64,000 bases of DNA from Flavobacterium aquariorum. Its GTDB lineage: Bacteria > Bacteroidota > Bacteroidia > Flavobacteriales > Flavobacteriaceae. The position numbers and the translations under genes were made by a program. Every line of letters starts with the position of its first letter. The stretch's first letter is position 1. The notes under the pieces were generated by a model that saw only the letters and a program-made list of their open reading frames with translations, did not search any database and was not told the origin of the DNA. Positions 55,882-63,743 of the stretch are shown here, piece after piece. The DNA is taken from assembly GCF_003254745.1 (NCBI RefSeq), contig NZ_QKXH01000010.1, forward strand, positions 108,461-172,460. The letters are read 5' to 3'.

Positions 55882-57909
55882 ATGAATATACTACTTCAAA
55901 AATTTGACACCAAGCTAGACACAGCGCCATTTTCTAAAATAAAAAACGAAGATTACCTTCCTGCATTTCAGGAAGCAATTGTCTTGGCAAAATCCGAAAT
56001 TGACGTCATTGTCAACAATACAGAAAATCCTACTTTCGAGAATACAATTGAAGCATTATCTTTTAGCGGAGATACTTTGGACAGAATTTCAAGTATTTTT
56101 TTTAATTTGAATTCGGCCGAAACGAGTGACGAAATGCAAAAAATTGCTCAGGAAGTTTCACCGTTATTGTCAGAATTTGGAAATGACATTCGTTTGAATG
56201 CCGCATTATTTGCCAAAGTAAAAACGGTTTATGATCAAAGAGAATCCTTAAACCTAAATCCAGAACAGGCAACATTACTAGATAAACAGTACAAAAGCTT
56301 TTCCAGAAATGGAGCCAATTTACCAGAAGACAAAAAAAATCAATTACGGGAACTTGACAAAGAATTATCGAAACTGAGTTTGCAATTTGGTGAAAATGTT
56401 TTGGCTGAAACCAATGCATTTGAATTGCATCTAACGGATGAAAAGGATTTAGCAGGCTTACCGGAAGGAACAATTGAAGCCGCTCGTTCATTGGCGAAAG
56501 CCCAAGAAAAAGAAGGCTGGATTTTCACCTTGGACCATCCGAGTTACATTCCGTTTATTACATATGCAGACAACCGTGAATTACGTAAAAAAATGGCGAT
56601 TGCTTTTGGCGCCAGATGTTTCCAAAATAACGAATTCGACAATCAAGAGATTGTTTTAAAAATTGCCAAACTACGTTTCGAAAGAGCCAATCTTTTGGGA
56701 TATAAAACACACGCTCATTTTGTTCTTGAAGAACGTATGGCCGAAAGTCCAGAGAAAGTATTGTCGTTTTCTAATGATTTATTGGCCAAAGCCAAACCAG
56801 CCGCGGAAAAAGAATTTGAACAATTATCTATTTTCGCCAAAGAACTGGATGGCATCGAACAGCTTGAAAAATGGGACGGAGCTTATTATTCGGAAAAATT
56901 GAAGCAACAATTATTCAATTTAGATGATGAAAAATTGAAACCATATTTCCAATTGGAAAAAGTATTGAATGGCGCTTTCATTATTGCCGAAAAATTATAC
57001 GGATTGACTTTTACTGAGGTTTTTGATATTGATAAATACCATGAAGAAGTAACTACCTATGAAGTAAAAGACCAAAATAACGAATTGGTTGCTGTTTTTT
57101 ATGCCGATTTCTTTCCAAGGAAAGGAAAACGAAACGGTGCTTGGATGACTTCTTTCAAATCACAATACATCAAAAACGGCATAAATGAAAGACCACACAT
57201 TTCGAATGTTTGCAACTTTACAAAACCTACCGAAACCAAACCGTCGCTTTTGACATTTAACGAAGTGACGACTTTATTTCACGAATTTGGTCACGGATTG
57301 CATGGCATGTTAGCCAACACCACCTATCCAAGTCTTTCAGGAACATCGGTTTATTGGGATTTTGTGGAACTACCAAGCCAGATTATGGAAAACTGGTGCT
57401 ACGAGCCAGAAGCTTTGGCTTTGTTTGCACACCATTATGAAACTGGGCAAGTAATTCCGCAGGAATACGTACAAAAAATTAAAGAAAGTGCAAGTTTTCA
57501 GGAAGGGATGGCAACCATGCGTCAATTGAGTTTTGGATTGTTGGATATGGGTTGGCACGGACAAGACCCAACAAATATAACAGACATTAAAGCTTTTGAA
57601 AATGAAGTATTTGCTTCAACACAATTGTATCCTGATGTAAAAGAAAATGCGATGAGTACTGCCTTTTCACATATTTTTCAAGGCGGATATTCTTCGGGTT
57701 ATTACAGTTACAAATGGGCCGAAGTTCTTGATGCCGATGCATTTGATTATTTCTTAGAAGAGGGAATATTTAATACTGAAGTAGCCGAAAAATTCAAAGA
57801 AAATGTACTTTCAAAAGGAGGAACAGAACATCCTATGATTTTGTACAAACGTTTTAGAGGACAGGAACCAAAACCGGATGCTTTACTAAAAAGAGCGGGA
57901 TTGTTATAA
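55882..57909 (+). CDS. M3 family metallopeptidase
   Basis: A 675-aa zinc metallopeptidase of the thimet-oligopeptidase/dipeptidyl-carboxypeptidase family. The zinc site is His467-Glu-Phe-Gly-His471 in LFHEFGHGLHGM, with the third ligand Glu496 (FVELPSQIMENW) 29 residues after the first His, as in M3 enzymes. The start DTAPFSKIKNEDYLPAFQEA is typical of Dcp-type enzymes. There is no signal peptide, so it should act on cytoplasmic peptides. Upstream 55606-55881 contains no gene; it may hold the promoter, but no clear -7 box was found. Confidence 0.94.
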   Translation: MNILLQKFDTKLDTAPFSKIKNEDYLPAFQEAIVLAKSEIDVIVNNTENPTFENTIEALSFSGDTLDRISSIFFNLNSAETSDEMQKIAQEVSPLLSEFGNDIRLNAALFAKVKTVYDQRESLNLNPEQATLLDKQYKSFSRNGANLPEDKKNQLRELDKELSKLSLQFGENVLAETNAFELHLTDEKDLAGLPEGTIEAARSLAKAQEKEGWIFTLDHPSYIPFITYADNRELRKKMAIAFGARCFQNNEFDNQEIVLKIAKLRFERANLLGYKTHAHFVLEERMAESPEKVLSFSNDLLAKAKPAAEKEFEQLSIFAKELDGIEQLEKWDGAYYSEKLKQQLFNLDDEKLKPYFQLEKVLNGAFIIAEKLYGLTFTEVFDIDKYHEEVTTYEVKDQNNELVAVFYADFFPRKGKRNGAWMTSFKSQYIKNGINERPHISNVCNFTKPTETKPSLLTFNEVTTLFHEFGHGLHGMLANTTYPSLSGTSVYWDFVELPSQIMENWCYEPEALALFAHHYETGQVIPQEYVQKIKESASFQEGMATMRQLSFGLLDMGWHGQDPTNITDIKAFENEVFASTQLYPDVKENAMSTAFSHIFQGGYSSGYYSYKWAEVLDADAFDYFLEEGIFNTEVAEKFKENVLSKGGTEHPMILYKRFRGQEPKPDALLKRAGLL

Positions 57910-57913
57910 AATA

Positions 57914-57934
57914 TTGCAGATTCTAGATTTTAGA
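57914..57934. repeat. TTNYAGA heptamer copies after the M3 gene
   Basis: Three in-phase 7-bp copies, TTGCAGA, TTCTAGA and TTTTAGA, immediately after the stop codon. They are related to the heptamer runs near obgE, rlmB (33083-33097) and gcvP. Confidence 0.65.
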
Positions 57935-57944
57935 ATTCAAAGAG

Positions 57945-57976
57945 AAACCGAAGTAGAGATGCTTCGGTTTTATATT
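57945..57976 (+). terminator. Terminator of the M3 peptidase gene
   Basis: AAACCGAAG and CTTCGGTTT form a 9-bp stem with an 8-nt loop followed by a T-rich tract. It lies between two convergent genes and could serve both. Confidence 0.85.
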
Positions 57977-57999
57977 TTTAAAAAGCAATGAATCAATCA

Positions 58000-58827
58000 T
58001 TACATTTTCCAAAAACACAAAACACAAACCCACCAAACAATAGGAATACTCTCAACCCAAAACGAAGTGTAATATTTGGACCGTTTTTCACTGGCGAAAG
58101 CCAAAAATAAAGCTGTAATAATGGCAATAATAATTATTAGCACTAAATGCATAATGTTGTACTTGAAATTACTATTAAACAATTCCAAAACACAAAAAAT
58201 AATCAATAAAAGATAACCCAAATTTTTAGTTCGCCTCACTCCTATTTGTTGTGGAACGGTTTTTAAATGAGGATCATCATTGGCCAAATCTATAATTTCA
58301 AAAATAAGAATCAATACAAAAACCAATATAAATCGTTGAACACTTTTTAGATAAAAATCCAAAGTTATTGCAATTCCAGCATCCAGAATTGGCAATACTA
58401 AAGTTACTCCAACCCAACACAAAGCCACAATATAAATTTTGACACCAGCCCAATTTCTAGCATTTTTCCGATTTGGAAAAAATGGTAACGTGTACAATAA
58501 AGTCACCGATAAAACCCCTACTGAAACAATTTGTGTTATGCGTTGCAATTGAAAAAAGTAAAAACCAACCGCCAAAAAAGAAAAAATACTATACAAAACA
58601 ATCAGTTTCAAAGTACCTCTCATTTTTATTTTATGTGTTCGGGCGAAACTATCGTACTTAACAAAATTATACCCCACAATAGTCCCAAAAAAAGCAAAAT
58701 TTGCTATTGGTTTATCCTCAGGAATATTGAACATAAAATTGGTCATTTGTACCAAAGAATACACAGACAAAGCAACATGAATACTACTGTTTATATAAAA
58801 CTGCAAAATATTTTTTAAAACCTTCAT
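58000..58827 (-). CDS. UbiA-like polytopic membrane protein
   Basis: A 275-aa membrane protein with about eight hydrophobic helices. The loop DLANDDPHLKTVPQQIGVRR (about residues 184-203) resembles the second Asp-rich motif of UbiA-type prenyltransferases. The first Asp-rich motif is poorly conserved (YNFVKYDSFARTHK at about 53-66), so membership is probable but catalysis uncertain. It could prenylate an aromatic or a lipid, or be an inactive relative. Monocistronic, between two plus-strand genes. Confidence 0.6.
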   Translation of the reverse strand: MKVLKNILQFYINSSIHVALSVYSLVQMTNFMFNIPEDKPIANFAFFGTIVGYNFVKYDSFARTHKIKMRGTLKLIVLYSIFSFLAVGFYFFQLQRITQIVSVGVLSVTLLYTLPFFPNRKNARNWAGVKIYIVALCWVGVTLVLPILDAGIAITLDFYLKSVQRFILVFVLILIFEIIDLANDDPHLKTVPQQIGVRRTKNLGYLLLIIFCVLELFNSNFKYNIMHLVLIIIIAIITALFLAFASEKRSKYYTSFWVESIPIVWWVCVLCFWKM

Positions 58828-58923
58828 TTAACAAATTTAATCAATTGTTAATAAATCAGTCCATTAGTTGAAAAATCCCTATAAAATCAAGTTAAAAAAG
58901 AGCTTTATTAAGAGATTAATATT

Positions 58924-59150
58924 TATTTTTGCACCACAAAAAACACAACTCTTTTATTTCTACACTAAATAGTCTTGATTGGACCGAAATTCAAATATAA
59001 TTGAATATTTAAACAATCAGGCTTTTCCTTTAGACTTAAAAAAAACAAATAGTAGCTACACACATATGAAATCGCCATGATTCATACTGTAGAATAATTA
59101 AAACAGAATGGCGATACCATGTTCAAATAAAAAACAAATATTAACTACAC
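58924..59150 (+). promoter_or_regulatory. gcvP promoter box and long leader
   Basis: The 58828-59150 gap. TATTTTTG (58924-58931) fits TAnnTTTG and would give a leader of more than 200 nt. In the leader ATCGCCAT (59070-59077) and ATGGCGAT (59107-59114) can pair around 29 nt. No glycine-riboswitch core was recognised. Regulation through the leader is possible but unproven. Confidence 0.45.
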
Positions 59151-62000
59151 ATGAAAACAGATTCTTTTGCTTTAAGACACATTGGCCCGAGAGAAACAGA
59201 TTTACAACACATGTTGAAAACCATAGGAGTTGACTCCATAGAGCGACTTGTTTATGAAACCCTCCCGGATGATATTCGTCTAAAAGCACCTCTCGCTTTG
59301 GACCCGGCCATGACCGAATATGAATATTCCAATCATATCGCCCAGTTGGGAAGCAAAAACAAAATGTTTCAATCTTACATCGGTTTAGGTTACAATCAAG
59401 CTATTGTTCCGGCGGTTATTCAAAGAAATATTTTTGAAAACCCAGGATGGTACACAGCTTACACACCTTACCAAGCCGAAATTGCACAAGGTCGTCTGGA
59501 AGCAATTTTAAATTTCCAAACTATGGTAGTTGAACTTACCGGAATGGAAATCGCCAATGCTTCTCTACTTGACGAAGCGACTGCCGCTGCCGAAGCAATG
59601 GCTTTACTTTTCGACGTAAGAACACGCGATCAAAAGAAAAACAACATCAATAAATTCTTCGTTTCCGAAGAAATATTACCTCAAACATTATCTGTTTTAG
59701 AAACTCGTTCTACTCCAATCGGAATAGAATTGGTTGTTGGAAACCACGAAGCTTTTGATTTCTCATCAGACTTTTTTGGAGCTATTCTTCAATATCCAGG
59801 TAAATACGGTCAAGTAAACGACTATACCTCATTTATTGCAAAAGCTGCCGCTAATGAAATAAAAGTAGCCGTTGCTGCCGATATTTTGAGTTTAACAAAA
59901 CTGACTCCTCCAGGAGAAATGGGAGCTGCAGTAGTAGTTGGAACAACACAACGTTTCGGAATTCCGTTGGGTTATGGTGGGCCACACGCTGCTTATTTTG
60001 CTACCAAAGACGAGTACAAACGCTCTATGCCAGGAAGAATCATCGGGGTAACTGTTGATACTAACGGGAATCGTGCCTTGCGTATGGCTTTGCAAACTCG
60101 TGAACAACACATCAAACGTGACAAAGCGACTTCAAATATCTGTACTGCACAGGTTTTACTTTCGGTAATGGCGGGAATGTACGCCGTATACCACGGACCA
60201 AAAGGTTTGCAATATATTGCCAACAAAGTTCACGCTTTGGCAGCAACTTTGTCAAACGAATTGGAAAAACTAGGTTTACAACAAACCAATACAGCTTTCT
60301 TCGATACTATCGTAATCAAAGCCGATGCTAAAAAAGTTCGCACTATTGCTGAACAAAACGAAGTAAACTTTTACTACATAGACAACAATACCGTTTCAAT
60401 CTCTTTGAATGAAACGACAAGTATTGCCGATATCAATAAAATCGTTAGCATCTTCGCTTCCGCAAATGGTAAGCAAGCAACAACTATCGAGACTTTACCA
60501 GAGGCAAATCATTTCCCAGAGGATTTAAACAGAACATCATCTTTTTTACAACACGATGTTTTCAACCAGTACCACTCGGAATCAGCGATGATGCGTTACA
60601 TCAAAATGTTGGAGCGTAAAGATTTATCATTGAATCACTCGATGATTTCATTGGGTTCTTGTACAATGAAACTGAATGCAGCTGCCGAAATGTTGCCATT
60701 GAGCAATGCGCTTTGGAACAACATTCACCCTTTTGCACCGCTAGATCAAGCACAAGGATACCAAGAAATGTTGTCAAAACTAGAGCAACAATTAAACGTA
60801 ATCACTGGTTTTGCAGGAACTACTTTGCAACCTAACTCAGGAGCACAAGGAGAATACGCAGGATTAATGGTTATTCGTGCGTACCACCAATCTCGTGGTG
60901 ATCACCACAGAAATATTGCTTTGATTCCATCATCGGCTCACGGAACCAATCCGGCATCTGCAGCAATGGCGGGTATGAAAGTTATCGTTACCAAAACATT
61001 GGAAAACGGAAATATAGACGTAGAAGATTTACGTCAAAAAGCAATTGAGCACAAAGATGACCTTTCTTGTTTGATGGTTACTTATCCATCGACTCACGGG
61101 GTTTTTGAAAGTGCCATTATCGAAATTACAAGAATCATCCACGAAAACGGTGGACAAGTATATATGGACGGAGCCAATATGAATGCACAAGTTGGTTTGA
61201 CCAACCCAGCAACTATTGGAGCTGACGTTTGCCATTTGAACCTTCACAAAACATTCGCCATCCCTCACGGTGGTGGTGGACCTGGTGTTGGACCAATTTG
61301 CGTTGCCGAGCACTTAGTTCCTTTCTTACCTTCTAATCCAGTTATTCCAACAGGCGGAAGCAATGCCATTACAGGTATTTCTGCAGCCCCTTGGGGATCG
61401 GCATTGGTATGTTTAATCTCTTACGGTTACATCACAATGTTAGGTGCCGATGGATTGAAAGAAGCTACAGAGCACGCTATCCTGAACGCCAATTACATCA
61501 AAGAAAAATTAAACGGTCACTACGATACATTGTACTCTGGCGAAATGGGTCGTGCGGCTCACGAAATGATTTTGGAATGTCGTCCTTTCAAACAAAAAGG
61601 AATCGAAGTTACCGATATCGCAAAACGTTTAATGGATTATGGTTTCCACGCACCAACCGTTTCTTTCCCAGTGGCAGGAACCTTGATGATCGAACCAACC
61701 GAAAGTGAAAACCTAGAAGAATTAGATCGTTTTTGTGACGCCATGATTTCCATTCGTAAAGAAATCGAAGCTGCAACCATCGAAGACAGCAACAACGTAT
61801 TGAAAAATTCTCCTCATACATTAGCCATGCTTACTGCCGAAACTTGGGATTTCCCATACAGCAGAGAGCAAGCCGCTTTCCCATTGGATTACATTGCCGA
61901 AAACAAATTCTGGCCTACCGTTCGTAGAGCCGATGACGCTTACGGAGACAGAAACCTAGTGTGCAGTTGTGCGCCTATCGAGGCTTACATGGAGAGCTAG
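59151..62000 (+). CDS. gcvP: Glycine dehydrogenase (decarboxylating), P-protein
   Basis: The PLP-dependent P-protein of the glycine cleavage system, which decarboxylates glycine and passes aminomethyl to the H-protein lipoyl arm. The 949-aa chain fuses both halves found as separate subunits in some bacteria: N-terminal half (FALRHIGPRETDLQHMLKTI, GWYTAYTPYQAEIAQGRLEA) and C-terminal half with the PLP Lys700 in LHKTFAIPHGGGGPGVGP. gcvT and gcvH are not in the window. It has a long leader and a repeat-rich 3' flank. Confidence 0.98.
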   Translation: MKTDSFALRHIGPRETDLQHMLKTIGVDSIERLVYETLPDDIRLKAPLALDPAMTEYEYSNHIAQLGSKNKMFQSYIGLGYNQAIVPAVIQRNIFENPGWYTAYTPYQAEIAQGRLEAILNFQTMVVELTGMEIANASLLDEATAAAEAMALLFDVRTRDQKKNNINKFFVSEEILPQTLSVLETRSTPIGIELVVGNHEAFDFSSDFFGAILQYPGKYGQVNDYTSFIAKAAANEIKVAVAADILSLTKLTPPGEMGAAVVVGTTQRFGIPLGYGGPHAAYFATKDEYKRSMPGRIIGVTVDTNGNRALRMALQTREQHIKRDKATSNICTAQVLLSVMAGMYAVYHGPKGLQYIANKVHALAATLSNELEKLGLQQTNTAFFDTIVIKADAKKVRTIAEQNEVNFYYIDNNTVSISLNETTSIADINKIVSIFASANGKQATTIETLPEANHFPEDLNRTSSFLQHDVFNQYHSESAMMRYIKMLERKDLSLNHSMISLGSCTMKLNAAAEMLPLSNALWNNIHPFAPLDQAQGYQEMLSKLEQQLNVITGFAGTTLQPNSGAQGEYAGLMVIRAYHQSRGDHHRNIALIPSSAHGTNPASAAMAGMKVIVTKTLENGNIDVEDLRQKAIEHKDDLSCLMVTYPSTHGVFESAIIEITRIIHENGGQVYMDGANMNAQVGLTNPATIGADVCHLNLHKTFAIPHGGGGPGVGPICVAEHLVPFLPSNPVIPTGGSNAITGISAAPWGSALVCLISYGYITMLGADGLKEATEHAILNANYIKEKLNGHYDTLYSGEMGRAAHEMILECRPFKQKGIEVTDIAKRLMDYGFHAPTVSFPVAGTLMIEPTESENLEELDRFCDAMISIRKEIEAATIEDSNNVLKNSPHTLAMLTAETWDFPYSREQAAFPLDYIAENKFWPTVRRADDAYGDRNLVCSCAPIEAYMES

Positions 62001-62001
62001 A

Positions 62002-62092
62002 TTACAGGTTGCAGATTGCAGATTGCAGATTGCAGGTTGCAGATTGCAGGTTGCAGATTGCAGGTTGCAGGTTGCAGAAATTAGATTGCAGA
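62002..62092. repeat. TTGCAGR heptamer tandem array after gcvP
   Basis: TTACAGG, then ten contiguous copies of TTGCAGA or TTGCAGG (62009-62078), a degenerate unit and a last TTGCAGA. It begins directly behind the gcvP stop codon. A short shadow frame runs through it but is not a gene. Confidence 0.9.
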
Positions 62093-62098
62093 TTATAC

Positions 62099-62133
62099 AA
62101 AACCCTTTCAGTATTAAAACTGAAAGGGTTTTT
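62099..62133 (+). terminator. gcvP terminator
   Basis: AACCCTTTCAGT and ACTGAAAGGGTT form a 12-bp perfect stem with a 6-nt loop followed by TTT. The heptamer array lies between the stop codon and this terminator and so would be part of the transcript's 3' end. Confidence 0.9.
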
Positions 62134-62191
62134 CATTTTATAACCCTAATGAAAATAAGGAGCAGAAATTATTCGTTTCTCATCAACATAA

Positions 62192-62284
62192 CTCCTGCTG
62201 TCCGCTGTATTCCCGATTAACAAAAACTACGGCAAAAAAGCCTTGTTTTTCTAAATCGGGAGATGCCGCTTCCATCAGGGCTAG
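62192..62284 (-). repeat. Dispersed structured element, copy 3 (inverted)
   Basis: On the minus strand it begins CTAGCCCTGATGGAAG and reaches ACAGCGGACAGCAGGAG. TCCCGATT and AATCGGGA (62211-62218, 62254-62261) form the outer stem, with further AT-rich pairing and a GGC/GCC inner stem. The 62285-62515 remainder of this gap shows nothing recognisable beyond AT-rich sequence. Confidence 0.72.
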
Positions 62285-62515
62285 TTAACACCTTTAGTTT
62301 TTCATAAGACGTTTTCCAAAAAAGCCACTGCACATTCTATAGCCGTTTTGCATATTTTTCACACCTCTACAAACTCCAAACTTGACAATATTACGCCTAA
62401 CTACTATGTCTTGTTTTTCAGATAACAAAATAAGAAAATACCTCAATCTTTTTAAATACTATTTGCTAAAATTCTTATATTAGCATTAATTAACAACCTT
62501 TTAAACCATCATTCT

Positions 62516-63010
62516 ATGGCCAATTTAACCAACAACCGAATCAACACTACCGCTACAGCTGCACAAATAACAGCCGTAAAAACTGCCTTGCAAACCATTA
62601 CTGCGAACCTGCCTTTTCTGGTGGGGCTTACTACCGAGGAACGTATTGCTCTCCCGTCGATAAACGTTTCCAACAAGGCATTTACCGAGGACGCAATTAA
62701 TGCAGGAGTAAACAACCCGACATTAATACCATCTTATGTATCTATAGCCAGTATGCAAAATGACATGTTGCTTTTTACACAACTCGATGAAATTATTATG
62801 GTAACCAAACAGTTACTTGAAAAAATGGAGGACACCCAATTATTGGTGGGTAGCGAAGCCTATACATCGGCACTTACGCTGTATAAACTTTTTGGCTCTG
62901 CTGCCGATGCTGGTGTAGGTGGTACCGATAGTATTGTATCACAACTCAAACAACGCTTCGCGGGTCAGGGAGGCTCAGGTATTCCTGCTACTCCAGTAGT
63001 TTCCAATTAA
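62516..63010 (+). CDS. Small uncharacterised protein
   Basis: A 164-aa protein without signal peptide or membrane segment and without a family I can name. It is rich in Ala, Thr and Asn and has no Cys or Trp. The first part alternates helices (TAAQITAVKTALQTITANLP) and the last 30 residues are Gly/Pro-rich and probably disordered (RFAGQGGSGIPATPVVSN). It has its own terminator and no co-directional partner closer than the 22-bp array. It begins at ATG 62516. Structure or phage-like packing is conceivable; function unknown. Confidence 0.75.
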   Translation: MANLTNNRINTTATAAQITAVKTALQTITANLPFLVGLTTEERIALPSINVSNKAFTEDAINAGVNNPTLIPSYVSIASMQNDMLLFTQLDEIIMVTKQLLEKMEDTQLLVGSEAYTSALTLYKLFGSAADAGVGGTDSIVSQLKQRFAGQGGSGIPATPVVSN

Positions 63011-63036
63011 AAATATTTCAAGCAGTACACCAATCA

Positions 63037-63070
63037 AAAACGCTTTCTTTAGTAAGAAAGCGTTTTTTTT
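63037..63070 (+). terminator. Terminator of the 164-aa gene
   Basis: AAAACGCTTTCTT and AAGAAAGCGTTTT form a 13-bp perfect stem with a 4-nt loop, followed by TTTT. It isolates the gene from the array downstream. Confidence 0.92.
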
Positions 63071-63114
63071 GTGCCTTGCATTGAGTGTCCTAAAATGACT
63101 TTTTTAAGGGTTTA

Positions 63115-63175
63115 TTATCCTTTTTCACCAACAAAATTAGCCTTTAAGGCTAATTTTGTTGGTGAAAAAGGATAA
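63115..63175. repeat. 61-bp near-perfect palindrome at the left end of the array
   Basis: Two 30-bp arms (63115-63144 and 63146-63175) are exact complements around a single centre base at 63145. It overlaps the first three units of the 22-bp array. Confidence 0.92.
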
Positions 63176-63323
63176 CTAAATTATGTTTAAAGGCTAATTC
63201 AGTTTGTATTTATTCATAACTAAGTTAGCCTATAGGGCTAACTTAGTTGGTAGTTAAGGCTAATTCAGTTAGCCTTCAAGGCAAATACTATTAGCCATAA
63301 ACATTAATTTAGTTAGCCTTAAC
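63126..63323. repeat. Nine-unit 22-bp tandem array with internal dyads
   Basis: Units begin at 63126, 63148, 63170, 63192, 63214, 63236, 63258, 63280 and 63302, exactly 22 bp apart and without spacers. Consensus: GGCTAAYTNAGTTAGCC then TTTAA. The first 17 bp form a dyad about position 9; the A at positions 5 and 6 and the T at 12 and 13 are identical in all nine units. The array lies between a terminator and the promoter box of the helix-turn-helix gene. Confidence 0.88.
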
Positions 63324-63348
63324 TACCAACTGTAATAAAAAATTTACA

Positions 63349-63369
63349 TATATTTGTCTTATAACTTTG
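63349..63369 (+). promoter_or_regulatory. Candidate -7 boxes of the helix-turn-helix gene
   Basis: TATATTTG (63349-63356) and TAACTTTG (63362-63369) both fit TAnnTTTG. The second ends 11 nt before the ATG at 63381. No clear -33 was found; the array ends 25-38 bp upstream, so proteins bound there could act as activators. Confidence 0.5.
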
Positions 63370-63380
63370 ATATAAACCAA

Positions 63381-63743
63381 ATGGACATCAAAAAAAAATT
63401 TCTGGAAAAGAGAGAGAATGACCCGCCATCATTGGGCAATTTCATCAACTGGCACTTTCAACAGAACAAGACCAAGAAGAAAAGCATATCCGATTTTTTA
63501 GGAGTTCTCCCCACTACCCTTAACGGCTATTTTAAGCAATCCTCTTTTCAGTTTGCTATTTTATGGCGTATCTCGCAGGCTGTACAATACAATTTTCTGA
63601 TGGAACTAGGCGAACGACTGGCAATACCCTATGAAACCAAAGCTGAAAAGGAATTGAAAACCCAGCTTGCCGAGAATGAAAAACAAATTGAAACATTACA
63701 AACACAGCTCAATCTGTTTAAACAAATTCATAAAATAGAATAG
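63381..63743 (+). CDS. Small helix-turn-helix / coiled-coil protein
   Basis: A 120-aa basic protein. Residues about 30-65 (KSISDFLGVLPTTLNGYFKQ, then FAILWRISQAVQ) read as an Xre/phage-repressor-like helix-turn-helix, and the last about 35 residues (ELKTQLAENEKQIETLQTQL, NLFKQ) form a leucine-zipper-like coil, suggesting a dimer. ATG 63381 is used; a longer frame from TTG 63354 would cross both promoter boxes. The array of dyad repeats just upstream is an obvious candidate binding site, by inference only. It resembles uncharacterised small Bacteroidota regulators. Confidence 0.75.
   Translation: MDIKKKFLEKRENDPPSLGNFINWHFQQNKTKKKSISDFLGVLPTTLNGYFKQSSFQFAILWRISQAVQYNFLMELGERLAIPYETKAEKELKTQLAENEKQIETLQTQLNLFKQIHKIE

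Noticed and set aside
58932..59150. Glycine riboswitch before gcvP
   Set aside because: I could not find the conserved aptamer core; only a simple inverted repeat is visible.
61969..62220. Short open frame through the heptamer array behind gcvP
   Set aside because: It overlaps the gcvP end and consists mostly of translated repeat; no coding signature.
63126..63323. CRISPR array
   Set aside because: The 22-bp units are joined directly, with no unique spacers between them, and no cas gene is in the window.
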